Shown: positions 1 through 8,976, counted from the stretch's first letter. The stretch is 64,000 nt of DNA from Akkermansiaceae bacterium (GCA_015062005.1 SUVL01000003.1:62001-126000); one strand, 5' to 3'. Notes: generated by a model not told the origin, from the sequence alone. Made by a program: numbers and translations.

Positions 1-568
1 ACAGGCGGAGTACAAGGTCGTAATCCGCTGCACTCCGGTAGTGGGCATCATCAAACCCGTTCGCTCGAAGCAGGGCATCGCGCCTGGTAAACATGGTCTG
101 GTGGCAAAACGGCATCAGGCAGGGAAACACGCCCAGCCCCGCGGCTTCTGTGCAGTAGAAGGAACCATCCTCATTTATCAAGGTGCGGGGGGCGTAGGAG
201 AAAGTTGCACCACTTCGTTCCAATGCCTCCACTGAAGCGGAAACGGCCTCCTTGCGATGCCAGAAATCATCGCTGTTCAGATAAGCTATGTATTTGCCCT
301 GAGCCATGCGCAGCCCTTTGTTCATGGCATCGTATATGCCAGAATCCCGTTCAGAGAGGAAACGGATCCAGCCAAGCTGGGCATACTCCTCCAGCAGGGT
401 TGCCGTCCCATCAGCAGAGGCGCCATCAATAACCAGGTGTTCGATGCGGTGATAATCCTGGTCGTGAACAGAGTGCACGCATTGCCGGAAGCTGTCTATT
501 CTGTTATTGGTGTACAGATTCTGGCAAACCGTAATAACTGTAACCAGTGGTGGTTCCTTTGTCGGCAT
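1..568 (-). CDS. GT2-family glycosyltransferase, C-terminus outside window
   Basis: Transfers a sugar from a nucleotide-sugar donor in the cytoplasm, probably for surface polysaccharide. The first 189 residues are visible: a GT-A fold start (PPLVTVITVCQN), the family pattern ERDSGIYDAMNKG, and an acidic metal/donor motif NSDD after YIAYL. The chain runs off the left edge still open. The ATG at 568 lies 3 bp after the stop of the upstream glycosyltransferase, so the two are translationally coupled. The two proteins are clearly related (both share SExDxGIYxAMNK). Acceptor and donor cannot be told from sequence. Family call is firm. Confidence 0.85.
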   Translation of the reverse strand, partial: MPTKEPPLVTVITVCQNLYTNNRIDSFRQCVHSVHDQDYHRIEHLVIDGASADGTATLLEEYAQLGWIRFLSERDSGIYDAMNKGLRMAQGKYIAYLNSDDFWHRKEAVSASVEALERSGATFSYAPRTLINEDGSFYCTEAAGLGVFPCLMPFCHQTMFTRRDALLRANGFDDAHYRSAADYDLVLRL

Positions 569-570
569 AA

Positions 571-1560
571 TCAATAAATGCAATTGGTGAATAAAGTGCT
601 GATTTCTCTATTGAGCCTGGCAGCCTGCTGCTTCCAGCCTTTGCTGCAATGGGCCAAGCCGGCATACCACCACCGCTGAAAACGCAACTGGGTGTGCAAC
701 ATCAGACGCCGTGTGACACTCAAAGGCTCAATCACCGTGCGCACAAAATCTGCCATGCGCACAGCATCCGCCTGCGGCACCCCTTCCAGGGGATTCAACA
801 TCATTTTCTTATTAGCGTACCGCCGCAGGTGCTTGATGATGGTGTGAATCAGCAGCGGCTTGCGACAAACTTCCAATCGGCAATCCGCCGCAAACTTGAG
901 CAGAAGTTCAAAGACATCCCGGCCGGTGGCTGGAGCAGATGATGCTCCCCCTACATGAAATCGGGCTGCCACCTCAGGTACCACTTCGCAGGAAATCCGC
1001 GCCACATACAAGCGACGCATCAGGTCTGTATCTGCGCCAATGGGGAAGGCATCGGCATCAAAACCACCCATGCGCACCAGCAAATCCCGCCTGCAATACA
1101 TGGCCTGGTGGCAGTAAGGTTGCCGCCAGAGACTCCGTTCACAACGCGGCCGCAACTCACGTTCGCGCTTGCCGTCAACGCAAAGAGCCGATGCCACCGC
1201 ATACTGCGCCTTCCCGTTCAATACGGGTGCACAGCAGGAAACGACGGCTTCGGGGCACAGTTCATCATCTGCATTGATGAAAACCAGCACCTTGCCTCGT
1301 GCAAGCCATATAGCTTTGTTCATAGCGTGGTAGATCCCGGCATCAGGCTCACTGATGAAACGGGTAATCCGTCCGGCATGACACTGGCACCACAGAAAGG
1401 GAACGCTGCCATCGGTCGAGGCACCATCCACCACCAGGTGCTCAACTCTGAGAGGAGTGCGGTAAACAGGCTGGATGGAAGCAATACAGCGTGGCAACAC
1501 ATGCAGTGCATTGCGGCACACTGTTACAATCGTAAGGTCGTAGGGTAGTTCTTGATTCAC
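571..1560 (-). CDS. GT2-family glycosyltransferase
   Basis: Cytoplasmic sugar transferase of family GT2, about 329 residues. Visible motifs are LTIVTVCRNA near the N-terminus, SEPDAGIYHAMNKA, and the metal/donor motif NADD. I place the start at the GTG at 1560 because GGGGGCG lies 5-6 bp upstream and because the product then begins MNQELPYDLTIVTV, matching the start of its downstream paralogue (MPTKEPPLVTVITV). A GTG ten codons further upstream (1590) also keeps the frame. It is the first of two adjacent GT2 genes, probably part of a glycan cluster continuing left of the window. Substrate unknown. Confidence 0.85.
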   Translation of the reverse strand: MNQELPYDLTIVTVCRNALHVLPRCIASIQPVYRTPLRVEHLVVDGASTDGSVPFLWCQCHAGRITRFISEPDAGIYHAMNKAIWLARGKVLVFINADDELCPEAVVSCCAPVLNGKAQYAVASALCVDGKRERELRPRCERSLWRQPYCHQAMYCRRDLLVRMGGFDADAFPIGADTDLMRRLYVARISCEVVPEVAARFHVGGASSAPATGRDVFELLLKFAADCRLEVCRKPLLIHTIIKHLRRYANKKMMLNPLEGVPQADAVRMADFVRTVIEPLSVTRRLMLHTQLRFQRWWYAGLAHCSKGWKQQAARLNREISTLFTNCIY

Positions 1561-1638
1561 AGCGCCCCCAGCATACCGCAGGCACCGCACTCACGCAAGA
1601 AGATAGATACGCTGTCTTTCTAATAGATAGTCACAAAC

Positions 1639-1662
1639 AACCCCTTCCTTGCGGAAGGGGTT
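1639..1662 (-). terminator. Rho-independent terminator of rplY
   Basis: Ten-bp perfect stem AACCCCTTCC / GGAAGGGGTT with a 4-nt loop, followed on the minus strand by GTTTGTG. It lies 30 bp after the rplY stop and separates it from the glycosyltransferase genes. Confidence 0.8.
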
Positions 1663-1691
1663 GCCGGAAACTTAGTCCTGTTATACCGGAA

Positions 1692-2246
1692 TCAGGGCTT
1701 GATTACGGAAGCCAGCACCACCGTGCCGTTGAAGGGGGTGCTCACATTGGCGGGCAGCTCCACCTGGGACAGACGGAAGGATTCCTTCATACCCACGTTG
1801 GTGATGTCGGCGGTGATGCAGGAGGGGATGTCCTTCACAGCGCACTTCACGGGCATCTCGTGCACAATCTGATGCACAACGCCACCCATGGCGGTACCCA
1901 CGGGAGTACCCACAAGCTTCACCTGCACGCGGGTCTTCACCACGGTGTCGGGAGTCACGGCGCAGAAATCAACGTGGTTCATGTTGTCGGTGAGCCAGTT
2001 GCGCTGCACGTCCTTCACCAGAGTCAGCATGCTCTGCCCGTCCAGCTCCAGGTTCACCAGGATGGAATCGGTATCAACGGTAGCGAACAGGGCGCGAACC
2101 TCGGAGGCCTTGAGCTGCACGTTGATGTTCTCGGCCACGGAGGCACCGTACACCACGCCGGGAAGGTAACCCTGAGCACGCAGTGCGTTGAGCTTGCCGG
2201 TACCAATGGCCTCACGCTTGGTGGCCTTGAGGGAATATGTCGTCAT
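1692..2246 (-). CDS. rplY: 50S ribosomal protein bL25, CTC form
   Basis: Binds 5S rRNA in the large subunit. About 184 residues: an N-terminal L25 beta-barrel (SLKATKREAIGTGKLNALR, GYLPGVVYG) followed by the C-terminal TL5/CTC beta domain (VKLVGTPVG near the middle, then HEMPVKCAVKDIPSCI). Length fits the two-domain CTC form rather than the short E. coli L25. I chose the ATG at 2246 because it gives the usual MTTYSLKA start; the frame stays open 22 codons further upstream without family similarity. It is monocistronic, with its own terminator. Confidence 0.93.
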   Translation of the reverse strand: MTTYSLKATKREAIGTGKLNALRAQGYLPGVVYGASVAENINVQLKASEVRALFATVDTDSILVNLELDGQSMLTLVKDVQRNWLTDNMNHVDFCAVTPDTVVKTRVQVKLVGTPVGTAMGGVVHQIVHEMPVKCAVKDIPSCITADITNVGMKESFRLSQVELPANVSTPFNGTVVLASVIKP

Positions 2247-2424
2247 AGTTCTAATTCTTTCTATGTCTTGAAATTGCGTTTTGTTTGGAGTTCTTCCGAC
2301 GTCGGTGCGCATGCGTCACCCGCCGGGATTGTCTCACCTGGCCAGCGAAAGCAAGGTGGGCCCCCAGAATACGCTTTATTTCACAAAAGTCAAGCAAAAT
2401 TCGGGCATTAGCGCCAGATTTTCC

Positions 2425-2453
2425 TTGAAAAATCAGGCTTCAGCACCTAGTAT
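2425..2453 (+). promoter_or_regulatory. Sigma-70-type promoter, near-leaderless
   Basis: TTGAAA at 2425-2430 and TAGTAT at 2448-2453, spacer 17 bp. The start codon of the small lipoprotein gene is 8 bp after the -10 box, so the mRNA should begin at or next to the ATG. Confidence 0.6.
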
Positions 2454-2461
2454 GGTGGTGT

Positions 2462-2632
2462 ATGAAGCGAATCCTCCAACTAACAGCGGCACTCGTGCTC
2501 CTTCTGGGCAGCTCCTGCCAGCAGTTTGCGCAGCGCCCGGTCGAACCGATTTCCCCGCCTGCACCGGAAACACTGGTGAAGCCTCTGTCTCCTGAGCTGA
2601 AAGCCCGTTATACACTTCCCAAACCCTTATAA
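2462..2632 (+). CDS. Small secreted or lipoprotein-like protein (56 aa)
   Basis: 56 residues beginning MKRILQLTAALVLLLG, then SSCQQFAQRPVEPISPP and a proline-rich tail ending YTLPKPL. The N-terminus is a short basic-hydrophobic signal; the cysteine at 19 follows GSS, a poor but possible lipobox. It has its own promoter with the -10 box 8 bp from the ATG, and is followed 9 bp later by a second tiny lipoprotein that repeats the CQQF sequence after the signal, so the two look like paralogues. No known family. Reality is supported by promoter, signal and pairing, not by homology. Confidence 0.55.
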   Translation: MKRILQLTAALVLLLGSSCQQFAQRPVEPISPPAPETLVKPLSPELKARYTLPKPL

Positions 2633-2641
2633 ACAGCCATC

Positions 2642-2749
2642 ATGAAACTCAGTCTCGTCCTTCTTGCCGCAACGGGAATCCTGCTGGGTGCCTGCCAGCA
2701 GTTCCACCCGGCAGCCCAGAACGTACCGGTGCTGGAAGTCCACCACTGA
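2642..2749 (+). CDS. Very small lipoprotein (35 aa)
   Basis: 35 residues, MKLSLVLLAATGILLGACQQF with a good lipobox LLGAC (Cys18), leaving a mature peptide of only 18 residues. It lies 9 bp after the preceding 56-residue gene and would be co-transcribed with it. Such entericidin-sized lipoproteins are usually envelope-associated; the function here is unknown. Too short for homology, so the call rests on the lipobox and on its neighbour. Confidence 0.5.
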   Translation: MKLSLVLLAATGILLGACQQFHPAAQNVPVLEVHH

Positions 2750-2786
2750 CGCAGGCCCCCAACCGCGTCAACAGTAGTGATTTTGA

Positions 2787-2815
2787 TTGACAGACGCTTT
2801 CAGTACGCGTAGAAT
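2787..2815 (+). promoter_or_regulatory. Strong sigma-70 promoter of the yggL homologue, near-leaderless
   Basis: Consensus TTGACA (2787-2792), 17-bp spacer, TAGAAT (2810-2815). The ATG of the next gene is 9 bp downstream of the -10 box, leaving a leader of about 0-3 nt. Confidence 0.75.
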
Positions 2816-2824
2816 TACCGCACC

Positions 2825-3151
2825 ATGAAGAAGCGACTCCGCAAGAAATACCGCGTAGGGGAGTTCAAGGAACTCTGCTTTGAATTTTCCTTTGACTACA
2901 AGGGCGACGTGGCCGCCCCCGAGTGCGAGCAGTTCCTGCACGCCTTTGTAGAGGAATGCATCGAGGCCAACGGTCTTGATTGCGAAGGCAACATCACAGA
3001 CGACAGCTGCAACATCATCGCCAAGGCTGTGGATCCCACTCAGACAAGTGAAGCCCAGCGCCAGGCCGTAAAGAGCTGGCTGGAAGCCCGCAGCGACGTG
3101 GAGCTCAAGAGCTTCGGTGAGCTGCAGGATGCCTGGTACGCCAGCTGCTGA
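2825..3151 (+). CDS. YggL-family (DUF469) 50S-binding protein
   Basis: 108 residues matching the YggL/DUF469 family, described in E. coli as a 50S-subunit-associated protein. It keeps the basic start (KKRLRKKYRVGEFKELCF, like E. coli RRLRKKMHIDEFQELGF), the middle segment FLHAFVEECIEANGLDCEG and the end VKSWLEARSDVE...ELQDAWYA. Full length for the family. It sits behind a consensus promoter whose -10 box is 9 bp from the ATG, so translation probably starts without a Shine-Dalgarno interaction. Citrate synthase follows 67 bp later. Confidence 0.8.
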   Translation: MKKRLRKKYRVGEFKELCFEFSFDYKGDVAAPECEQFLHAFVEECIEANGLDCEGNITDDSCNIIAKAVDPTQTSEAQRQAVKSWLEARSDVELKSFGELQDAWYASC

Positions 3152-3218
3152 TTTTGCCCCGCCATTTCCCAATCGGCCCTCGCAGACGGCCTTGTAGTCT
3201 GCCCCCACTTAACATACG

Positions 3219-4367
3219 ATGAACGAGAACGCACCAGAGCAGAAAAAAGAAGTCATTTACGCCAAAGGACTCAAGGGCGTCATCGCCACGGAGACAGGTC
3301 TGAGCGACGTACGCGGCGCGGAGGGGCACCTCCTGTACTGCGGTTATGAGATTGAAGACCTGGTAGACCTTTGCAGCTTTGCTGAAATCATCTACCTTCT
3401 CCTCAATAAACGGCTCCCCAACCGTGAGGAGCTGGAGGGGCTGCAACAGCGCCTGCGCAATGACCGCGAGCTGCCCCAGCCGATTCTCGATTTCTTTAAA
3501 ACCGCCACCAAGACCGCCCGCCCCATGAGCGCTCTGCGCACGGCCGTTTCCATGCTCGGCATGTATGACGACCGCACCAAGGACCCCAGCCAGATGAAGG
3601 AAATCGGGCTTTCCCTCATTGCCAAGATTCCGGTCATGGCAGCATATTATTACCGCATCTGCCAGGGGTTGGACCTGCCCCCCATCCGCACCGATCTGGG
3701 CGAAGCAGAGCACTTCCTGTGGCTGCTGAAGGGCACCGAGCCCGACCCCGCCGAGGCACACATTCTGGACGTGGCCTACATTCTGCACGCCGACCACGGC
3801 ATGAATGCCTCCACCTTCTCAGCCCGTGTGACCGCCTCCACCCTTTCTGATATGTACTCTGCCATTACCTCCGCCATCGGTTCCCTGAAGGGGCCGCTGC
3901 ACGGTGGTGCCAATGAGGCCGTTATCGAAATGCTCAAGGAAATCGGCGAGGAGGATAATGTGGAAGAATACATCAACCGCAAACTGGCCAACAAGGAAAA
4001 GATTTTCGGCATCGGCCACCGCGTGTACCGCACGCTGGACCCCCGTGCCCCGCTCCTGCGCCGCATCGCCATCCGTCTCACTCAGACCATAGGCGAGCCG
4101 AAATGGATTCGCATGAGTGACCGCATTGCCAAGATTATGCGAGCCCGCAAGAATCTGAATGCCAATGTGGACTTCTACTCCGCCACGGTATACTACAGTC
4201 TGGGCATACCCACGCGCATGTTCACCACGCTCTTTGCCATCGCCCGCTGCGCCGGCTGGGTGGCACAGATTCTCGAGCAGCTGGAGGACAACACCCTCTA
4301 CCGCCCGCTGGCCGCCTACAAGGGGCCGGACGACCCCCTGCTGGTTCCCATGCTTGACATGCGCTAA
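3219..4367 (+). CDS. gltA: Citrate synthase
   Basis: Condenses acetyl-CoA and oxaloacetate to citrate at the entry of the TCA cycle. 382 residues, the usual length of the short (non-NADH-regulated) bacterial type. The three catalytic residues are visible: His228 in GPLHGGAN, His267 in GIGHRVY and Asp318 in NVDFYSA. The C-terminus holds the CoA/citrate-binding stretch (RCAGWVAQILEQLEDN, YRPLAAY). It is followed directly by a strong terminator. 2-Methylcitrate synthase is a close relative that sequence alone does not fully exclude, but no prp genes are nearby. Confidence 0.93.
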   Translation: MNENAPEQKKEVIYAKGLKGVIATETGLSDVRGAEGHLLYCGYEIEDLVDLCSFAEIIYLLLNKRLPNREELEGLQQRLRNDRELPQPILDFFKTATKTARPMSALRTAVSMLGMYDDRTKDPSQMKEIGLSLIAKIPVMAAYYYRICQGLDLPPIRTDLGEAEHFLWLLKGTEPDPAEAHILDVAYILHADHGMNASTFSARVTASTLSDMYSAITSAIGSLKGPLHGGANEAVIEMLKEIGEEDNVEEYINRKLANKEKIFGIGHRVYRTLDPRAPLLRRIAIRLTQTIGEPKWIRMSDRIAKIMRARKNLNANVDFYSATVYYSLGIPTRMFTTLFAIARCAGWVAQILEQLEDNTLYRPLAAYKGPDDPLLVPMLDMR

Positions 4368-4378
4368 ACCATTTTCCG

Positions 4379-4410
4379 AAAAGCCCCGCTTCACAAGAAG
4401 CGGGGCTTTT
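4379..4410 (+). terminator. Rho-independent terminator after citrate synthase
   Basis: Perfect 14-bp stem (AAAAGCCCCGCTTC and its complement) with a 4-nt ACAA loop and trailing T residues, 11 bp after the gltA stop. On the other strand it can also end transcripts of the convergent gene at 4437. Confidence 0.9.
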
Positions 4411-4436
4411 CGGGTAAAGGGAAATAAGGCAAAGCC

Positions 4437-6110
4437 TTATTCATCCTCATCGTTCTGAGAAAAATCCGCAGGATAGATTCGCAGCACATCTGTATAGAAG
4501 CGACTGTGGTTCTCGTATACCTGTGACATCTGCATCGAAACCATAGTCCCCGTTCCAGTTCCCCAATCGCCTGAGATGAGCGGCAGCATCAGGGTTTCCA
4601 TGCTGCCGACATACCGGCACCAGGCATATTCAGCATCATCCAGGCAACGCTGCATATATGCGTAGTGAAGCTCCCCGTCAGGAATGACACGCGCATAACA
4701 GCCACCTATCAGCAGTTCGTACCCTTCTTTGAAAGCGTCCTTGTAGGCGCGGCGCACATCGGCGCGTACGGCATCTCCGGAGCAGCGGTACAAGTGGACA
4801 TATTCAGACTCTCCCTGAGTTCCTTGTATTATAAACGACGGAATCGCAACAGGCTGCATGGGTGGGGTGGGAATGGAGTCCAGTTTCTGTTTCTTTTCAT
4901 CCGGAATCCAATCGGCGTATGCTCGCAGAATCTTGATATCATCCGCGAAAATCTGTTGGATTTTCGCTAATTCCGTCTCGAAATAAGTGAGGTAATCTTC
5001 ATCACAAAAGCTGTCTTCCCCCGTGTAGGTGGCATACGCCTCACAGAGATAACGCAGCTGTGCGAGATAGGCCTCTTCCATATTCCGCATCAGGAGCTCC
5101 AGTTTCTTCTCCGTCTCCTGGCGAATCTCAGCAGCTGTTGCATCCTCATCCTCTTCATCGAAAGAATAGTCCTTCAGGAGCAAGTCGTGGTTCAGACTCA
5201 CAAACGAATCCTTCTGCTTCATTTGCTCAACCAGGCAAGGCAACTGCTGCGGGCGGGCATCCTCAGGAAGGGTGTACTCAAAATCAGCGCCGGGAAATGC
5301 CTCCAGCATGAGGATATCAAGAGCCTTCTGCTGTGCCATATTTATAAGCAGAGGGGCAATCAGACTCCGGTAATCGCTGGTATGTTTCAGGAATAGTTCC
5401 TTTTCCCCCGCATCTGTGATGGTGTAATAGCTGTAGCCGCCATCGGATCGCACAGAATCCCATGCTTTGCAATATTTACCGAAAAGTCCAGCCACATAAA
5501 GATTAACCAGCTTCTGATCCCTGTTTTTTTTCAGCCATGCATCAGAAGCGGGAGATGGCTCAAAGCCCCTGGCCAAGGCGTACGGGTGTTCCGGCACCAG
5601 TTGGGCAGCCACCCGGGCTGCAGTTGAGTCAAGGCTCTTTTTCCATTCCAGAACAATAGCCCACACAGCAACACAAACCTCCTCCTGACTGCCGCTTTCA
5701 ATAACATGCTGAATCCGGGCCCTGTATTCTGCCGGAATCCCCTCCGGCAAATCATCTACCGTAAACGGTCTGGACTCATTTGCGAGCAACTCACCCATTC
5801 TCTCGGTTAGTTGCCGGTGTACTTGCGAAAGGTGATCCTCAACCTGTCTGATCTTTGCCTCGGCCTCAGCCGGGGACTTGTACTTTGCCGGCATGACGAC
5901 GTCCAGATAACGGCGGGACGCCGGCACCACATCCTCCCTGATTGATTGAGCAATAGCACCCAGATGCGGTTTTTCGACCAAAAAGTAATCCTGGTGCTCT
6001 TCACAAGAATCAATCTGCGGCGCTTCCTGAAAATACAGAAACGCCCCCAAGCCGACCATGGTCCATACTCCGGCTCCGATAAGAAGCGTCAACAACGTTT
6101 TGGGTTTCAT
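4437..6110 (-). CDS. Membrane-anchored or secreted protein, LprI-like C-terminus (unknown function)
   Basis: About 557 residues from the ATG at 6110 (MKPKTLLTLLIGAGVWTM); a TTG four codons upstream is also in frame but less likely. Residues about 5-25 form one hydrophobic segment, an uncleaved anchor or signal; the rest is hydrophilic, helix-rich and acidic, with a glutamate-rich stretch near the middle. The C-terminal 60 residues (DDAEYAWCRYVGSMETLMLP...WGTGTGT) match the ends of the two upstream genes. The AExAWxxY pattern recalls LprI/DUF1311 proteins, but this is weak. Last gene of a three-gene minus-strand unit; 33 bp after the previous stop. Confidence 0.7.
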   Translation of the reverse strand: MKPKTLLTLLIGAGVWTMVGLGAFLYFQEAPQIDSCEEHQDYFLVEKPHLGAIAQSIREDVVPASRRYLDVVMPAKYKSPAEAEAKIRQVEDHLSQVHRQLTERMGELLANESRPFTVDDLPEGIPAEYRARIQHVIESGSQEEVCVAVWAIVLEWKKSLDSTAARVAAQLVPEHPYALARGFEPSPASDAWLKKNRDQKLVNLYVAGLFGKYCKAWDSVRSDGGYSYYTITDAGEKELFLKHTSDYRSLIAPLLINMAQQKALDILMLEAFPGADFEYTLPEDARPQQLPCLVEQMKQKDSFVSLNHDLLLKDYSFDEEDEDATAAEIRQETEKKLELLMRNMEEAYLAQLRYLCEAYATYTGEDSFCDEDYLTYFETELAKIQQIFADDIKILRAYADWIPDEKKQKLDSIPTPPMQPVAIPSFIIQGTQGESEYVHLYRCSGDAVRADVRRAYKDAFKEGYELLIGGCYARVIPDGELHYAYMQRCLDDAEYAWCRYVGSMETLMLPLISGDWGTGTGTMVSMQMSQVYENHSRFYTDVLRIYPADFSQNDEDE

Positions 6111-6143
6111 AGCGTTTATCAATCTTATCGTTGAGCGAATAAA

Positions 6144-7679
6144 TTACTCCTCCGGCTCATCCCCGGCGCCGAGCACATATTCGTAGAATTTTTCGTAGTT
6201 AGATACAAAGTGGAGTTTCGTAAGATAACAGACACGCCCGGTTCCACTGCCCCAGTAGCCACGCAGCGGCGGCATCAGCAAAGCACTGAGCTCTTCCATA
6301 TAGCATTCCCACGCATACTCTGCTTCCTGCGCGCAGCGGGATACATAGACGGCGAGTAGTTCAGATGCATCTTCAGAATCCAATTCCAATTGACGGCGCA
6401 CATACGTATCGCAGACGGAACGCATGGCTTTCCTATATTCAGAAAGTGCGTATTCCCCCTCATTGAGTACCATGGCTCCATCGTATGTATTGCGATAACT
6501 ACGATTCATCAGCTTCAGCACCATTCCGGGCAGCATATCGGCCTCCAAGGGAGCATCCCAGCAGGAGCCATCGGCAATCCAGTCACTCCGCTTAATGAGG
6601 TGTTGAATATCATTCTGGTACAAGTGGCGGAGCATCTCATCGTATTTCTTGAAATCCTCCTCCCGTGCTGCGGCATCCAGCTCATTCAGGCAATTCAGGT
6701 AGACGCGGCGGAAATGCAGTTGTTTCTGGTATGCAAGAAGCATTTTCTGCATGGCGGATTCCAATTTTGTCTGAAACAACTTACGCACCTCACCAGACGA
6801 GGCATGTTGCCCGGTTTCCAGAAGTTCGCCTTCATCGTCAAAGGTGTATGCCTTCAGCACATTCTTTTGCATGGCCTTGACAAACCCTTCTTCCGCAGAT
6901 GGGAGCTGCAATTTTATTTCAACCGGGAACGGAGCCACCGCTCCTTGCAGTTGAACAGCCCCCTTGACGGCAGAGAGTTCCTTGGTGAGAAGTCCCAGGA
7001 ACAGCTGGTATTTCTCCAGCCGGTGAAAGGTCATCAGCAATCTGGAAAGGCTGTACTCCTCCAGGTTATATTCGTTCACCAGGCCATACACCTCAAAGGA
7101 CACCTCCTGCTCCTGTTGCACAAGGCTCAGTGCACAGTAGCGCAGGGCCTCTGGCCGATTCATCCAGGCGATAGCGCCAGCACTTGTTTCCGAGTTGCGG
7201 GATCCCGAAAAATCCAACTCCGGCACCAGGTGGTTGAAGAAACGTTTTTCGGCATGCTCCAATTCCTGGCACCAGATTTTCCAGCACTCCAGCAGCATCT
7301 TCCGGGCTTCGGGCTCCGCCACCCTGCCCTGTATGGCGGTCTCTGCCAGGAAACGGGCAGTTCCCGGCATGCCGGCAGGTATGTCATCGGGTGTAATTTC
7401 GGAATCCTTCTTTGCAAGCAGACGCAGAAATGCCTGATTCGCAAGCTTGCTCTTTTCCGCATATTGTGCGCAGAATTGGCTGAGTTTAGCCTCCCGTTCA
7501 CCTTGTGTGGGGCACATGGCCTTGAACAAAGCCTCTACAAAGGAGCTTTCTTTTTCGCTGGCAGCCGTACTCACAGGAGAAGATTGAAGGTTAACGGTAC
7601 TTTCTGCGGCATGGGCAGCGCAGCAGATATTGCTCAGCAGCAACAAAGAAACAGACAGGGTAATGAATGTGCGATTCAT
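6144..7679 (-). CDS. Secreted protein, paralogue of its neighbours (unknown function)
   Basis: 511 residues. A clear signal peptide (MNRTFITLSVSLLLLSNICCAAHAAES, cleavage probably after AHA) directs it out of the cytoplasm. The body is alpha-helical without transmembrane segments. The C-terminal EAEYAWECYMEELSALLMP...WGSGTG matches the downstream protein closely and the upstream one more weakly, so the three are diverged paralogues in tandem. The LprI/DUF1311-like AExAWxxY motif is the only family hint. Middle gene of the unit: starts 21 bp after the upstream stop. Confidence 0.72.
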   Translation of the reverse strand: MNRTFITLSVSLLLLSNICCAAHAAESTVNLQSSPVSTAASEKESSFVEALFKAMCPTQGEREAKLSQFCAQYAEKSKLANQAFLRLLAKKDSEITPDDIPAGMPGTARFLAETAIQGRVAEPEARKMLLECWKIWCQELEHAEKRFFNHLVPELDFSGSRNSETSAGAIAWMNRPEALRYCALSLVQQEQEVSFEVYGLVNEYNLEEYSLSRLLMTFHRLEKYQLFLGLLTKELSAVKGAVQLQGAVAPFPVEIKLQLPSAEEGFVKAMQKNVLKAYTFDDEGELLETGQHASSGEVRKLFQTKLESAMQKMLLAYQKQLHFRRVYLNCLNELDAAAREEDFKKYDEMLRHLYQNDIQHLIKRSDWIADGSCWDAPLEADMLPGMVLKLMNRSYRNTYDGAMVLNEGEYALSEYRKAMRSVCDTYVRRQLELDSEDASELLAVYVSRCAQEAEYAWECYMEELSALLMPPLRGYWGSGTGRVCYLTKLHFVSNYEKFYEYVLGAGDEPEE

Positions 7680-7700
7680 AGGGAATGATGACGGGTTTTA

Positions 7701-8837
7701 TTATTCAGAAGGTTCCACCTCAGGCAGAGAATCAGGCTCCAGATACTGGAGGTGCGGGGAAATGATGAAGGCCAGGTACTGCTCATGCGTAGCATAAAAC
7801 GGGAAGCGCAGCATCTGTGCCTCTGCTGATATCTCGGTATGCGCCATAGCGCCCTCGGATGCCTGCCAGCCGGGGTCATGAGCTGCTACCATCAACTCCA
7901 CATAAGCATTCCAGGCATTTTCTGCATCCTGGAACAACTGCCGGGTTTTGTCCTGCACAGCCTGGTAGAAACTCATCTCAACCGCGCCGGGCAAGGGCAC
8001 GCCGGAAACCAGGGCACTCCCGCGTTCAGAACCGAAGCTTTCCGTAATCTGTTCGGCACAGAGCTTGAGGTACCCCAGCCAGAGCTTTGCAGCGCGGCCC
8101 GCTGCGGCAGACCTGGCGGCATCAGTAATCCCCGTTTCGTGAGCCAGCTCGTGTACCATGAGGGGCGTTTCCGGAGCATCTACCACGGGACTTTCCGCCC
8201 CGCCGGTCATCAAATCTACGGTTCCCTCCTCTGCCTCCTCGCTACCGTGCGAAGGGGCGGTATCATGCAGTTGTTCGTCCACCGCTTCTTCATCCTCAAG
8301 CCCCCAGGGCACGGCAAACAGAAAAGCATGAAAATCCTGGCGGTATTCGCGCTGCAGCTCCTGGCGGAAGTGGTGCGTGCATTCCCGGACCGTATCCTCA
8401 TCCAACACACAGGCGGCCATACCCAGCTGGGCCAAGGCAAAGCGCATCTGTGCTTCATAGGATTTCTGCGCAGCGGCCAGCGCAGAATGGGCGGCAAGCT
8501 GGATAGAGTGTTTCTCCCCCTCCTCGGCATCGGCGGAGTGTTGCCAGAGATTCAGCACAGCGTGCAGCTCGCTCCGGAGAGAATCCCAGAACAATTGCTC
8601 CTCCGGGGTGAGTCCGGTGTAGCCCATGCGGGCTGTTTCGATGCGGCGTTTGCAGGCCTTGCGCTCAGCCGCCACGGCCTTTTTCTCTGCTGCACTGGCA
8701 GCATTTTTCTCGCGGGCGTCCAGATACGCAGAGAACTCCGCCAGGCGGTCATCATAAAAGCGGCTGGCTGCATCCCCCTGGGCCTTCGCACCAGAAGTCA
8801 GGGCAATCAACATTATCACAGGGAGCAGCCTTCGCAT
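7701..8837 (-). CDS. Secreted protein, paralogue of its neighbours (unknown function)
   Basis: About 378 residues from the ATG at 8837 (MRRLLPVIMLIALTSGAKAQ), a standard signal peptide with cleavage after AKA; a GTG two codons upstream also fits. Residues 25-170 are lysine/alanine/glutamate-rich helices, followed by an acidic linker (about 185-225). The C-terminal DAENAWNAYVELMVAAHDPGW corresponds to the AExAWxxY block of the two downstream genes. First gene of the tandem, 139 bp from divergent clpP. No recognised function. Confidence 0.72.
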   Translation of the reverse strand: MRRLLPVIMLIALTSGAKAQGDAASRFYDDRLAEFSAYLDAREKNAASAAEKKAVAAERKACKRRIETARMGYTGLTPEEQLFWDSLRSELHAVLNLWQHSADAEEGEKHSIQLAAHSALAAAQKSYEAQMRFALAQLGMAACVLDEDTVRECTHHFRQELQREYRQDFHAFLFAVPWGLEDEEAVDEQLHDTAPSHGSEEAEEGTVDLMTGGAESPVVDAPETPLMVHELAHETGITDAARSAAAGRAAKLWLGYLKLCAEQITESFGSERGSALVSGVPLPGAVEMSFYQAVQDKTRQLFQDAENAWNAYVELMVAAHDPGWQASEGAMAHTEISAEAQMLRFPFYATHEQYLAFIISPHLQYLEPDSLPEVEPSE

Positions 8838-8976
8838 GTCCACAGTCTACCACACCACCCCGCCATGGCAAGTAAAAAGCCCGCTATATGGCGGAAACTG
8901 TGGCATACGCAGCAGTATGCAGCACTTCTCGCTTCCCCGCACGCGCAGCATGTGCTAAAGTCCGCAGTAACACGTT

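Noticed and set aside
3105..3797. 230-codon minus-strand frame over citrate synthase
   Set aside because: Shadow of gltA; no signal, motif or ribosome site.
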